A stretch of 64,000 nucleotides of DNA, from contig JANMHJ010000036.1 in NCBI GenBank assembly GCA_031375105.1, forward strand, positions 46,498 to 110,497, written 5' to 3'. The position numbers and the translations under genes are program-made. This document shows positions 9,024 through 16,983 of the stretch, piece by piece. Source of the stretch: JANMDU01 sp031375105 (lineage in GTDB: Bacteria > Pseudomonadota > Gammaproteobacteria > Burkholderiales > Burkholderiaceae_C). Below the pieces are notes generated by a model, which did not search any database, was not told where the DNA came from, and was given only the letters and a program-made list of their open reading frames with translations. The number at the start of each line of letters is the position of its first letter. Positions within the stretch are counted from its first letter, which is position 1.

Positions 9024-10187
9024 TTAGAGCTTGGCTAGGCGCTCTAGGGCTGTATGGAGCGTCTCGTCCTTCTTTGCAAAGCAAAAGCGCACCACGCGCT
9101 GGTCGAAGCCAGAGCCGTAGAAGGCCGAGAGCGGAATGGCGGCCACGCCGATTTCTGTGGTGAGCCATTTGCAGAAATCGGCTTCGCTTAGGTCGCTGAT
9201 GGCACTGATATCAACGCATTGGAAATAGCTGCCCTGCGTGTGCAGGGGTTTGAGGCGGGTTTTGCGGATGCCTTCTAGGAAGAGATCGCGCTTGCGTTGG
9301 TAGAAGGCGGGCAGGTCGTTGTAGGGCGCTGGGCTGGCCATGTAGGCAGCCAGCGCATGTTGCACGGGGGTGTTGACGGTGAACACGTTGAACTGGTGCA
9401 CTTTGCGAAATTCGGCCGTCATGCTGGAAGGCGCGGCCACGTAGCCGACTTTCCAACCCGTCACATGATAGGTCTTGCCAAAGCTGCTGACGATGAAGGC
9501 GCGTGCGGCGAGGCCTGCAAAGCGGGTGGCGCTTTGGTGTTGCTGGCCGTCAAACACCATGTGTTCATAGACTTCGTCGCTGATGAGCAAGATGTCGGTT
9601 GGCGCGAGGATTTCTTGCAGCTTCTCCATCTCAGCCTGAGACCAGATTGTGGCGCTGGGGTTATGTGGACTGTTGATCAGGATGGCTTTGGTTTTTGGCG
9701 TGATCGCCGCGCTGATCTTGTCGAAGTCCGGCCGGAAGGTATGCGGCGTGAGCGGCACTCTTACAGTAGTCCCGCCTGCCAATTCAATGTTGGGCACGTA
9801 GCTGTCGTAGCAAGGCTCCAGCACGATCACTTCGTCACCCGGGCGCACCACGGCAAGAATCGCCGTAATAATCGCTTGCGTGGCACCGGCTGTGATGGTG
9901 ATTTCGCTCTCAGCCGAGTATTTCCTGGCGTGGAGTGCTTCTATTTTGGTAGCAATCGCTTGGCGTAAAGAAGCAATACCCGTCATCGGCGGATACTGGT
10001 TGTGGCCACTTTGCATTGCGCTCGTCACAGCATTCACAAGCGCCGGATCGCATTCAAAATCAGGAAAGCCTTGGCCGAGATTGACGGCTTTTTTCTCAGC
10101 AGCAAGCTGAGACATCACCGTAAAAATTGTGGTGCCGACGGCAGGGAGTTTGGTTTGTAGGACGGGGGTGCGTTCTAGGACTTGCAT
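9024..10187 (-). CDS. Class I pyridoxal-phosphate aminotransferase (methionine/aromatic type)
   Basis: A 387-residue fold-type I aminotransferase. The PLP lysine lies in SSFGKTYHVTGWKVGY, the classic SxxK motif followed by the conserved Arg/Lys segment, and the N-terminal GQGFPDFECD and NQYPPMTG segments match the YbdL/KAT group that transaminates methionine and some aromatic amino acids to keto acids. C-terminal RVVRFCFAKKDETL supplies the carboxylate-binding Arg. ATG 10187 is preferred over a TTG two codons upstream. It is preceded by a minus-strand CysB-like regulator gene, which would fit a role in sulfur amino acid metabolism, though that link is only positional. Confidence 0.88.
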   Translation of the reverse strand: MQVLERTPVLQTKLPAVGTTIFTVMSQLAAEKKAVNLGQGFPDFECDPALVNAVTSAMQSGHNQYPPMTGIASLRQAIATKIEALHARKYSAESEITITAGATQAIITAILAVVRPGDEVIVLEPCYDSYVPNIELAGGTTVRVPLTPHTFRPDFDKISAAITPKTKAILINSPHNPSATIWSQAEMEKLQEILAPTDILLISDEVYEHMVFDGQQHQSATRFAGLAARAFIVSSFGKTYHVTGWKVGYVAAPSSMTAEFRKVHQFNVFTVNTPVQHALAAYMASPAPYNDLPAFYQRKRDLFLEGIRKTRLKPLHTQGSYFQCVDISAISDLSEADFCKWLTTEIGVAAIPLSAFYGSGFDQRVVRFCFAKKDETLHTALERLAKL

Positions 10188-10225
10188 GGTCAAATATCAA
10201 AGATGCTAAAAATGATGAACGGTGA

Positions 10226-11167
10226 TTACAACGCAAAATCATCGCTATACCCAGCCAGCGCTTTGCTGACCAAATCGCGTGTGAGGCGGGGGCTGATGAG
10301 TTCGGTGAAGGTGTAGATGAAGTTGCGAAGGTAGGCGCTGCGTTTGAAGGCGACGCGGGCTGTGTTTTTGCCAAACAAATGGCCTGCGGGTTTGACGATG
10401 AGGTCTTTTTCCACATCGGCGTTCACAGCCATTTCGGCCACGATGCCCACGCCTAGGCCGGCGCGCACATAGGTTTTGATCACATCCGAGTCAATCGCTT
10501 CAATCGCCATGCGCGGCGCGAGCTTTTTGGCGGCGAAAGCGGCATCTATTTTGGTCCGACCTGTAAAGGTGGGGTGGTAGCTCACGAGCGGCTCGCCTGC
10601 CAAATCTTGCAGCGTGATCTCGCTGACTTTGGCGAGCTTGTGATCCACGGGCATCACGAGCACATGCTGCCATTCGTAGCAAGGTAGAGTCACAAGCTCA
10701 GCGTAATCGGCCAGGCTTTCGGTGGCGATGCCAATCTCAGCCACTTCATCAATCAGCATTTTGGCCACTTGATCGGGCGAGCCTTGGTGCAGGCTGATGT
10801 TGACTTTAGGGAAGGCTTCGCGCAGCTTGGCGATTGGCGCGGGCAGCACGTAGCGCGCCTGCGTGTGGGTGGAGGCGATGCTCAAAGTGCCGCTGTCTTG
10901 CAAGCTGTATTGCTCGCCGATACGCTTCAAATTGCCCACTTCGCGCAAGATGATCTCAATGCTTTTGAGCACTTGCACACCAGGCTCGGTGATGCGCTTC
11001 AAGCGCTTGCCATGCCGCGCAAACACCTCAATGCCCAACTCTTCCTCAAACTCGATGATGGCTTTAGACACGCCAGGCTGAGAGGTGTGCAGCGCCTTGG
11101 CGGCTTCGGTAAGGTTCAGATTGCGACGAGCGGCTTCTTGAACGAAGCGGAATTGGTGAAGGTTCAT
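10226..11167 (-). CDS. cysB: CysB/Cbl-type LysR family transcriptional regulator
   Basis: A 313-residue LysR regulator with the N-terminal winged helix MNLHQFRFVQEAARRNLNLT and the recognition helix in TSQPGVSKAI, both very close to CysB/Cbl. Effector domain spans about residues 90-300. CysB proteins activate sulfate uptake and cysteine synthesis genes and respond to N-acetylserine or thiosulfate; Cbl acts on sulfonate use. Sequence alone does not separate the two with certainty. It lies on the same strand as the aminotransferase and 38 bases upstream of it, so the two may be cotranscribed. Confidence 0.88.
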   Translation of the reverse strand: MNLHQFRFVQEAARRNLNLTEAAKALHTSQPGVSKAIIEFEEELGIEVFARHGKRLKRITEPGVQVLKSIEIILREVGNLKRIGEQYSLQDSGTLSIASTHTQARYVLPAPIAKLREAFPKVNISLHQGSPDQVAKMLIDEVAEIGIATESLADYAELVTLPCYEWQHVLVMPVDHKLAKVSEITLQDLAGEPLVSYHPTFTGRTKIDAAFAAKKLAPRMAIEAIDSDVIKTYVRAGLGVGIVAEMAVNADVEKDLIVKPAGHLFGKNTARVAFKRSAYLRNFIYTFTELISPRLTRDLVSKALAGYSDDFAL

Positions 11168-11290
11168 ATCGAAATGCAGCTAAAGAATGGGTTTATTATG
11201 CCCGATCCTGCGTATTTGCTTCTTGCGCCTCTGGCGAGCACGGATCAATGAAATATGGATAAAAAATGGTCATTCTCCTTTATATTTTCT

Positions 11291-11331
11291 ACATAGTTTG
11301 CTATGAATAATATAGTGATTCTCTGCTTGCG
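11291..11331 (-). repeat. Dispersed palindromic repeat, degenerate copy upstream of cysB
   Basis: The plus strand reads ACATAGTTTGCTATGAATAA and then TATAGTGATTCTCTGC; on the minus strand this matches the 3' half of the element (CAGAG-n-CTAT-n-ATAGCAAACTAT). It lies in the long gap before the cysB start and may overlap its promoter region. Confidence 0.5.
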
Positions 11332-11395
11332 TTGATGGCTTGTATTGCTGGCATTTCAGCGCTCATCTGCCTCGCCCTCGCTGCGCCAGCTCAGC

Positions 11396-11646
11396 AGCTT
11401 CACCTACGAGCCACTCGCTTGCCTGCCACGTGACGTGCCCGAAAAAGCCGAGGCCTTTCTTTTAGGCGCTCCGTGCGGGATACCGCGAGCTACTTATCTT
11501 TTGTAGCGATGATGGCATTGCTGGCCGCGCCCGACCGAGAAAGACTTCGTTTTTTCTGACCCATCGCGTAGCGGATGGAGAGAATTGGCGTGTCGTTTTG
11601 CTATCTATTTCGTAGCGTCTTGCGCAAATTTTGTAAGGGCTAGAGA
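11396..11646 (+). repeat. Long inverted repeat pair 1, left copy (~250 bp)
   Basis: This stretch is repeated in reverse orientation at 12340-12594. Two blocks are almost identical between copies: CGTGCCCGAAAAAGCCGAGG and its continuation through CTTTCTTTT, and GGCCGCGCCCGACCGAGAAA continuing through the poly-T stretch to CCCATCGCG. The inner end of each copy is a 50-bp dispersed palindromic repeat. Spacing between blocks is conserved. Short open frames exist but are broken in this copy, so it is probably non-coding. With it, the 494-base gap 11168-11661 is mostly explained; 11332-11395 shows nothing recognised. Confidence 0.8.
11597..11645 (-). repeat. Dispersed palindromic repeat at inner edge of long repeat, left copy
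   Basis: Plus strand reads TTTGCTATCTATTTCGTAGC followed by TCTTGCGCAAATTTTGTAAG and GGCTAGAG; reverse orientation. It forms the inner boundary of the left 250-bp inverted repeat and ends 16 bases before the stop codon of the enclosed orphan gene. Confidence 0.7.
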
Positions 11647-11661
11647 ACGAGTTAGGCAAAC

Positions 11662-12069
11662 TCATAACTTGCACCCAGAAAGACTTTGCATCAAAGCCGC
11701 ACTGGGCGCTGCCGAATGATAGCTACCCTTATTCATCCAAGATTTGCTATCGAGCCATTTTGTGTTTTGATCAACTTTTTTGATGAGCGTGTCATGCTCA
11801 ACGAGATACCAGTGTTCGTTGAGTGGAAACGCCACAAACAAACCTTTGCCTTTGTATTTCTTGTCGATAGTGAGCCTCGATTTCAACTGTACTTTCAGCG
11901 TGTCCAGCCTGTCTTTGTGATAGGCGAGAAAATCTGCGCCTTGCCAGTCATCAGCCAACTTGATGCAATTGAATCCGTAGTCTGCAAGCAATCCTGAAAT
12001 CTTTTGGAAATTGAAGATTTCCTTTTGCCTAGGGTTAAGGCTCTTGTAATTAATTTTATTGAGATCCAT
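11662..12069 (-). CDS. Orphan protein, possible PD-(D/E)xK-like fold, between inverted repeats
   Basis: A 135-residue protein of no assigned function. The segment DDWQGADFLAYH (about residues 41-52) followed by TLKVQLKSR (about 58-66) resembles the D-x(n)-(E/Q)xK core of restriction-like nucleases, with Gln in place of the acidic residue. Similar small proteins with a QxK core occur as hypothetical proteins in other bacteria, as far as I recall. Base composition is clearly more AT-rich than the neighbours (many AAT, AAA, ATT codons), which suggests transfer. It stands alone between two copies of a 250-bp inverted repeat. No partner methylase is nearby. The nuclease fold is a suggestion only. 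Confidence 0.6.
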   Translation of the reverse strand: MDLNKINYKSLNPRQKEIFNFQKISGLLADYGFNCIKLADDWQGADFLAYHKDRLDTLKVQLKSRLTIDKKYKGKGLFVAFPLNEHWYLVEHDTLIKKVDQNTKWLDSKSWMNKGSYHSAAPSAALMQSLSGCKL

Positions 12070-12339
12070 AGGCTGAGTTTGTCTAACGAAAAGCGTCTAT
12101 CAGTCGCGAGATCAAACGAATAGAAACCAAGAGCGTCCCCTGAGGTAGATAAAGCTTGTTGGACTGAACCACGTTGGGTAGTGGCAGGTATGGGGAATGA
12201 AATCCTCAATCCCTTGCTTAAAGGAAATTATGGCGCAGATTGGAATATTTGGGTGCAGCCAAAATGCTTACAGTGCGGTTGCAGCATTGGCGTGAGCATA
12301 CTCAACGCGCGATAGAGGTAGAAATTTATGCCGATTTTG

Positions 12340-12388
12340 GCCTCTAGCCTTTATAAAACGTGCGCAGAGCGCTATCTAATTCATAGCG
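12340..12388 (+). repeat. Dispersed palindromic repeat at inner edge of long repeat, right copy
   Basis: Reads CCTCTAGCCTTTATAAAACG then TGCGCAGAGCGCTATC and TTCATAGC: a near-complete forward copy. It is the inner boundary of the right long inverted repeat and mirrors the copy at 11597-11645. Confidence 0.75.
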
Positions 12389-12594
12389 AAACGACTTGCC
12401 AACCAACTCCATCCGCTGCGCGATGGGTCTGAAAAAACGAAGTCTTTCTCGGTCGGGCGCGGCCAGCCAAGCCATCATCGCCACAAAAGATCAGCAGCTC
12501 GGCATATCCCGCCAAGAGATCCGAAAAGAAAGGCCTCGGCTTTTTCGGGCACGTCGCGTGGCAGGCGAGCGGGTGGCGTGAAGGCGAAGCAGTT
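12340..12594 (-). repeat. Long inverted repeat pair 1, right copy (~255 bp)
   Basis: Reverse-complement counterpart of 11396-11646, running from the inner palindromic repeat to a few bases from the stop codon of the HupE-like gene at 12600. In this copy a short open frame on the minus strand is uninterrupted, but the same frame is broken by a stop in the left copy and resembles no protein I know. The stretch 12070-12339 between orphan gene and repeat holds no recognised gene; it should contain the orphan's promoter. Confidence 0.8.
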
Positions 12595-12599
12595 GACGG

Positions 12600-13745
12600 T
12601 TAGCCGCTCAAGCGCTCGCCAAACCAATACAAACCGAGCAAAATCAACAGCACCGAGCCGCCTTGTACGACCCAGCGCTGATAACCAGCCCAGCGATGAA
12701 TCGCCCAGTAAACCAAGCTCCACGCCGCGATGATGAGCATCTGGCCTAGCTCCACGCCGATATTGAAGCCAGCCAGCGCCCAAAGAAGCGAACCTTCAGG
12801 CACTTGCGCCTCGGTCATGGCACCAGAAAAACCTAGGCCGTGAACCAAGCCGAAGGTGGCGGTGAGCGCGGCGCTCAGCCACATCGATTGCAACCAAGGC
12901 TGGCTGTGTTTGAAGAGATTGATGGCTGCAGCGATAGCAATGGAGAGCGCAATTACAGGCTCTACCCAGCTGGGCGAGCCCACCCAGCCTAGCGTGGCGG
13001 AAATCAGGGTAATAGAGTGGCCGAGCGTGAATGCTGTGACCGCGATAAACAAGGATTTCCATTCGCGGCGATGGACGAGTGCCAAGCCGAGTACGAGGCA
13101 AATGACGAAAGCAATGTGGTCTGCGCCAGAGCCGATGTGCTCCATGCCGAGAACGATGAAGCTACCCAAAGTGGCAAGTGCTGATCCACGCGCATCCTGT
13201 GCGCCTTTGCTGGTGGCGACTTCGCTCCATTCTTCGCTGGGTTTGAGGGCAGCGCTGCCTTGCAACCCAGCTTTTTCAGCCTGCTGCGCCCACTGAAAGC
13301 TCATCACCACGCGATGATCGGCATCCAGGCCTTGCATCAAGGTGTAGCGCAGGCTCACGCTGTGTTGTGTATCGCAAGGCTGGCTGCTCCTGGCTGCTAA
13401 ACGCACGAAAACACCATCAGACCGCTGCTCTAAAGCCTCGTAGCGCCAAGGCAAGCTCAGCTCGGAAGTGCCGCAGCGCAGCTTCACGCCAGTCGCTGCC
13501 CAGCTTTCGATACCCGGCAGCGCGGCTTTGACTTCGCCAAAGCTCACTGCGCGATCATTGTTGGCATCGAGGGCGTCAAATGCGCGATCTAAATCACGCA
13601 GAGCGACTGCGAGTTGAACTTGAATCGGTGCTTGCGGGGTGGCTTGCGAGAGCCGCAGATAAGCGTCGCTGGCTTTGTGCGCCCATGCGTTGGCGGTCAA
13701 CAAACTTGCCAGAAGAATGAGGAAGTTGCGATAGAGATGCTTCAT
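12600..13745 (-). CDS. HupE/UreJ-like membrane protein with periplasmic EF-hand-like domain
   Basis: A 381-residue protein: signal peptide (residues 1-22, ending AWA), a ~170-residue extracytoplasmic domain, then a membrane half with about six to seven helices. The membrane half begins with LGMEHIGSGADHIAFVICLV, the histidine-containing motif of the HupE/UreJ_2 family, whose relatives are proposed nickel/cobalt permeases. The periplasmic part holds an EF-hand-like loop DANNDRAVSFGE (residues ~59-70) with Asp/Asn/Asp/Ser/Glu in calcium-ligand positions. The start codon overlaps the stop of the upstream TPR gene by ATGA, so translation is coupled. Last gene of a four-gene operon with a DUF4331 protein. 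Substrate unknown. Confidence 0.82.
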   Translation of the reverse strand: MKHLYRNFLILLASLLTANAWAHKASDAYLRLSQATPQAPIQVQLAVALRDLDRAFDALDANNDRAVSFGEVKAALPGIESWAATGVKLRCGTSELSLPWRYEALEQRSDGVFVRLAARSSQPCDTQHSVSLRYTLMQGLDADHRVVMSFQWAQQAEKAGLQGSAALKPSEEWSEVATSKGAQDARGSALATLGSFIVLGMEHIGSGADHIAFVICLVLGLALVHRREWKSLFIAVTAFTLGHSITLISATLGWVGSPSWVEPVIALSIAIAAAINLFKHSQPWLQSMWLSAALTATFGLVHGLGFSGAMTEAQVPEGSLLWALAGFNIGVELGQMLIIAAWSLVYWAIHRWAGYQRWVVQGGSVLLILLGLYWFGERLSG

Positions 13746-14845
13746 TTCAACCTCGCATCTTTCAAGCCTGTTTTCGCTGCAGCTTGAAGTAGCTTGGCTC
13801 TTTCATCAGCTTTCCCTAGCTGCGTCGCACTTTGGAGGGCGATCAACCAGTCCAAAGGTTCGCGCTGAAGTTTCAAATTGCTTTGCGCGAAATTCAGAGC
13901 GGCTTGTGCGTTGTTTTTGACGAGCAGCTCGTACAGCGCTTGCTCACGCGCGTGGCCGGCGCTCTCGCCGCGTTGCGCAGAGGCGGCAAAGCGTGAGGCT
14001 AGCTCATCGGCCAAGCGCTGATGCTGCGGATCACCCAGCTGTTTGAAGGCGGCAGCTCTACGGATCAAAACCGAGTCGCTCGCAGGTTGATTTTGCAGGG
14101 CTGAAATAGCTAGTGCTGCTTGTTGGCTGCGCAGCAAAGCATCGGCATAGGCCAAGGCGGTGTAGCCATCGTTTTCTTGCGAGAGGCTCACGGCATACAG
14201 CTTGAGCGCTGCGGCGGTATCGCCTGCACGCTCCTCGTTTTCAGCCATCAGTGATTGCAGCCAAGCTTGTTGACCGGGTAGGCGCTGCTCGCGCTGCAAA
14301 GCGGCAAAGCCTTGGCGGGCGGCATCCCATTGGCCTTGAAGCGATTGGGTTTCCAGCAGGCAGGCTTGGGCATAGAGCAGGGCTGCAGGCGTTGAGATGC
14401 TTTTGCAGGCGGCCTCGGCAGCGACGTAATTGCCCTGCACGCGCTCGATCGTGGCGAGTGTCAGCCAAGCTTGTGCATGTGAGGGTGCGGGTTGCTTGAG
14501 TGCGATTTGCAAGGTCAGCTTAGCTTGCGCGAATTCATGGCGGCTTTGCTCAATGGTGGCTTGAAGCGTGGCGATGTCGTAGCTGGCTTGCGGATGGCTC
14601 CAAAGCGGGCCGATCAGCGCTTGGGCTTGGCCGAGGTAGCGCGGATCAGCGGTTTGCCTCGCAAATTGAATCGCTTGCCGTACTGCGGGCACGAGATCGG
14701 CTGCTGCCGCAGGCTTGGCTAGACGCGGGCCGAGCTTTTCGATGATGGTGTCAACGCTTGCGGGTCGCAGTTCTTTGACTTGCGCATGAGAAGAGAGGCT
14801 GATGCAAAGGCTAAACGCCAACAGCCCATAGATTATTTTCTTCAT
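13742..14845 (-). CDS. Secreted tetratricopeptide-type repeat protein
   Basis: A 367-residue protein with a clear Sec signal peptide (MKKIIYGLLAFSLCISLSSHAQ) followed by alanine- and leucine-rich helical repeats. Several 34-residue-like units of the A-x-x-x-L-A-x-x-x-x-x-G-x-x-x-A-x type are visible, for example AWLTLATIERVQGNYVAAEA, so it should form a periplasmic scaffold for protein contacts. ATG 14845 is chosen because it begins the signal peptide; an open frame reaching 14911 adds a Cys-rich leader with no signal. It overlaps the HupE-like gene by 4 bases and lies 77 bases behind the lipoprotein gene. It probably assembles the products of this operon. Confidence 0.78.
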   Translation of the reverse strand: MKKIIYGLLAFSLCISLSSHAQVKELRPASVDTIIEKLGPRLAKPAAAADLVPAVRQAIQFARQTADPRYLGQAQALIGPLWSHPQASYDIATLQATIEQSRHEFAQAKLTLQIALKQPAPSHAQAWLTLATIERVQGNYVAAEAACKSISTPAALLYAQACLLETQSLQGQWDAARQGFAALQREQRLPGQQAWLQSLMAENEERAGDTAAALKLYAVSLSQENDGYTALAYADALLRSQQAALAISALQNQPASDSVLIRRAAAFKQLGDPQHQRLADELASRFAASAQRGESAGHAREQALYELLVKNNAQAALNFAQSNLKLQREPLDWLIALQSATQLGKADERAKLLQAAAKTGLKDARLK

Positions 14846-14922
14846 ATCTGCTTTTACGCAAAAACAAGCGACACGGATGCAGCTGCAACCGTGTCGCTTG
14901 AAGACTTTCACTTTTATGAGGA

Positions 14923-15207
14923 TCAGGCTGCTACGAAAGCAGGCTCAGCGTTCTCAGACATAGCCAGCACTGCATCACCCAGCATGAGCGGGGTTTCGGT
15001 GTTGGCTTCGCCTTTGGCGACCACGCTGGTCACAAAGTCAAAAGCGGCTTGGTTGTCTAGCGTGGCGGCGACAGGCACGTCTGTGCCGGGCACGAGTGCT
15101 ACGCCGGGTGTGGTGGTGGTGTTGTTGCCGCTACCGCAGGCCATCAGCAGAAAGCTGGCAGACAAGGCGATCAAGCTTTGTGCTGCGCGAGTGTATGAAT
15201 GCTTCAT
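14923..15207 (-). CDS. Small lipoprotein of the DUF4331 operon
   Basis: A 94-residue protein with a lipoprotein signal peptide: hydrophobic stretch then LLMAC lipobox, mature N-terminal Cys followed by GSGNNTTTT. The mature part is about 70 residues, acidic and without cysteines. A strong ribosome site AAGGAGA lies 6 bases before ATG 15207, which settles the start against the longer open frame. It is located 22 bases after the DUF4331 gene stop. No family recognised; position suggests an outer-membrane anchor or accessory for its neighbours. Confidence 0.75.
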   Translation of the reverse strand: MKHSYTRAAQSLIALSASFLLMACGSGNNTTTTPGVALVPGTDVPVAATLDNQAAFDFVTSVVAKGEANTETPLMLGDAVLAMSENAEPAFVAA

Positions 15208-15229
15208 AGGTTCTCCTTGTGCGCAGCGT

Positions 15230-16864
15230 TTATTGCGAACCTGCACGCGGCGTGCTCAGATACGGAAAGCGTGTGAGGAAGGGCACCACGGCTTGGTCCA
15301 CACCGTCATGCACCAGGGCTGACGTTGTGCCCAGAGGCACGCTGGCAGGAGCGCAAGTGGAGGTGAGTGAGGCTATGCCGGGCACGCCGTTCAATGCAAG
15401 CGCGTTGTTCGTGCCATTGATCACACACAGGCCGCCGAGCATGGCCACCAAAGCGATATCCACCACGTCATCTTTCGGACGACGACCGTTCGGGAAGCCT
15501 GCCAAATCAACCGCGTTGGCCAGATTCGCCACACCACCGACACGTAACACTTCGCCAGCCACACCCAAACGGTTTTGCTGAGCAAAGGCCACAGGCATGA
15601 TTGCAGTATTCAAGCGCAGCATTTCAGATGGCGTGGGCGTTGTGGGCTTGTTTACACCCGTGATGCCTGTGAGGAAGGTGCTGATCAAGTCAGTGCGCGG
15701 GAAATTGGTGGGTGCAAGTGCAGCAGCATTGCCACTGGCCAGCACCACGCCCAGCAGCGCAGGCAGAGTAGGGTGGCTCACGTAATCGAGGAATTGCGTA
15801 TCGCCGCTTGGATGAGAAGCGTTGAATTTGTCTTTGTCACGCAAGCCAATCACCACTTCATTCACAAGCGGATTGCCCAAGCGAGAGACCTGCACCCAAG
15901 CGCCGCCAGCCTTCTCGGAAGTCTGCAGACCAGAAGCTGGCGCAGCAGAGAGCAAGCGGCCTTGGCGCATGCTGGCTGTCGTCCATCCACCGATCACAGG
16001 GTCGCCCGTGGCGTTGCCAGCTGTCAAGCAATCTTTGTGGATTTCAATCGCCATTGTGGTGATGTTTTTGTCTTGAATGCTGTTGGCTGCAAACGCATTG
16101 ATCAGAGTCGGATCAGTGATCTGCAAGGCAGTGGCGTTGACCAGATCGAAGATCGGGCCGAGGTTCACCGCAAAACCTTCTTGGCGTTGGCCGACAAACA
16201 CTTTGCCTGCGGCTTTGCCAGATGGGCAGCCGGGGAAAGTGACGTTTTGCACATGTTGGCTGGCATATGTTTCGTAGGCTGTGCTGTTGCCGAAGGTTTT
16301 GACACCGATGTAATCCACGGGTTTGTCAAATGTGGTGCCGCCGCCAGATTTAGCCACTGCTGCAATAGTGCCCTTGCGGCGATCACCGCGCACCATGTTG
16401 ACTGTGAAGGTTTCGCGCACATTGGAATTAGCATCGTTGACGGCAGTGATTCCGCCCGCTTGCGTGAGCGGAATGGCGACCATTTTGTTGCCAATTGGCA
16501 GTTCTACGCCTTTGCCTGAGTTGGCCAGCGCGTTGTTGAAGCGGAACTGGAAGGTGATGTCTTCCTTGGCATCGCCATTGTTATCCACATGGATTTCATA
16601 GAGCGCATTGGCATCCATTTTGAAATAATTAGGGCCACCATAGGCATCTTGCAGCGGCATGACGTTGGAGATCAAGGTCACGTAGTCTGTGCGCCCAGAC
16701 TCATAGCTGCGGAACATGTAAAAGTCCGTGTTGTCGGCCTTGGGCACGGTAGTGATGAAAGGTGCTTCGCGGTGACTGGAAGCAAAGCTGGGGCTGACCA
16801 TGGCAGCGCCAGCGCACACAGCGGCGAGCGCGGCAGTGTGCAACGTAGTTTTTAAAAATTTCAT
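15230..16864 (-). CDS. DUF4331 family secreted protein
   Basis: A 544-residue exported protein; signal peptide about residues 1-29 (ends SPSFA). The mature start SSHREAPFI...DNTDFYMFRS is the hallmark of DUF4331, and EIHVDNNGDAKEDITFQF (about residues 90-107) has an acidic calcium-loop look seen throughout the family. Length is normal. First gene of the operon DUF4331 - lipoprotein - TPR - HupE-like; an AGGAGCTCTTC ribosome region precedes the ATG. No biochemical role is known to me for this family. Acidic Asp-rich loops here and in the HupE-like partner hint at divalent metal binding outside the cytoplasm, which is inference. Confidence 0.88.
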   Translation of the reverse strand: MKFLKTTLHTAALAAVCAGAAMVSPSFASSHREAPFITTVPKADNTDFYMFRSYESGRTDYVTLISNVMPLQDAYGGPNYFKMDANALYEIHVDNNGDAKEDITFQFRFNNALANSGKGVELPIGNKMVAIPLTQAGGITAVNDANSNVRETFTVNMVRGDRRKGTIAAVAKSGGGTTFDKPVDYIGVKTFGNSTAYETYASQHVQNVTFPGCPSGKAAGKVFVGQRQEGFAVNLGPIFDLVNATALQITDPTLINAFAANSIQDKNITTMAIEIHKDCLTAGNATGDPVIGGWTTASMRQGRLLSAAPASGLQTSEKAGGAWVQVSRLGNPLVNEVVIGLRDKDKFNASHPSGDTQFLDYVSHPTLPALLGVVLASGNAAALAPTNFPRTDLISTFLTGITGVNKPTTPTPSEMLRLNTAIMPVAFAQQNRLGVAGEVLRVGGVANLANAVDLAGFPNGRRPKDDVVDIALVAMLGGLCVINGTNNALALNGVPGIASLTSTCAPASVPLGTTSALVHDGVDQAVVPFLTRFPYLSTPRAGSQ

Positions 16865-16907
16865 GAAGAGCTCCTGTTGAAGTGAAGGGTGTTTGTGTTC
16901 CCCTATG

Positions 16908-16936
16908 TATACGGGGCATGTTTTGCAGTGGATTCA
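16908..16936 (-). promoter_or_regulatory. Possible ECF sigma-factor promoter of the DUF4331 operon
   Basis: On the minus strand TGAATCC (16930-16936) and CGTATA (16908-16913) are separated by 16 bases and lie about 45-70 bases before the DUF4331 start. Two-part sites with a TCC-containing -35 and a CGTA-containing -10 at this spacing are typical of ECF sigma factors. No sigma or anti-sigma gene is in the window. A CCCC/GGGG inverted repeat flanks the -10 region. Confidence 0.4.
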
Positions 16937-16983
16937 AAAATTTGTAAAAAAAATGAAGAGTGTGATTTAAAGTTGCGGCATTC

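Noticed and set aside
12396..12581. Open frame of 61 codons inside the right long inverted repeat
   Set aside because: The equivalent frame is broken by a stop in the left copy and the product resembles nothing known, so the repeat is treated as non-coding.
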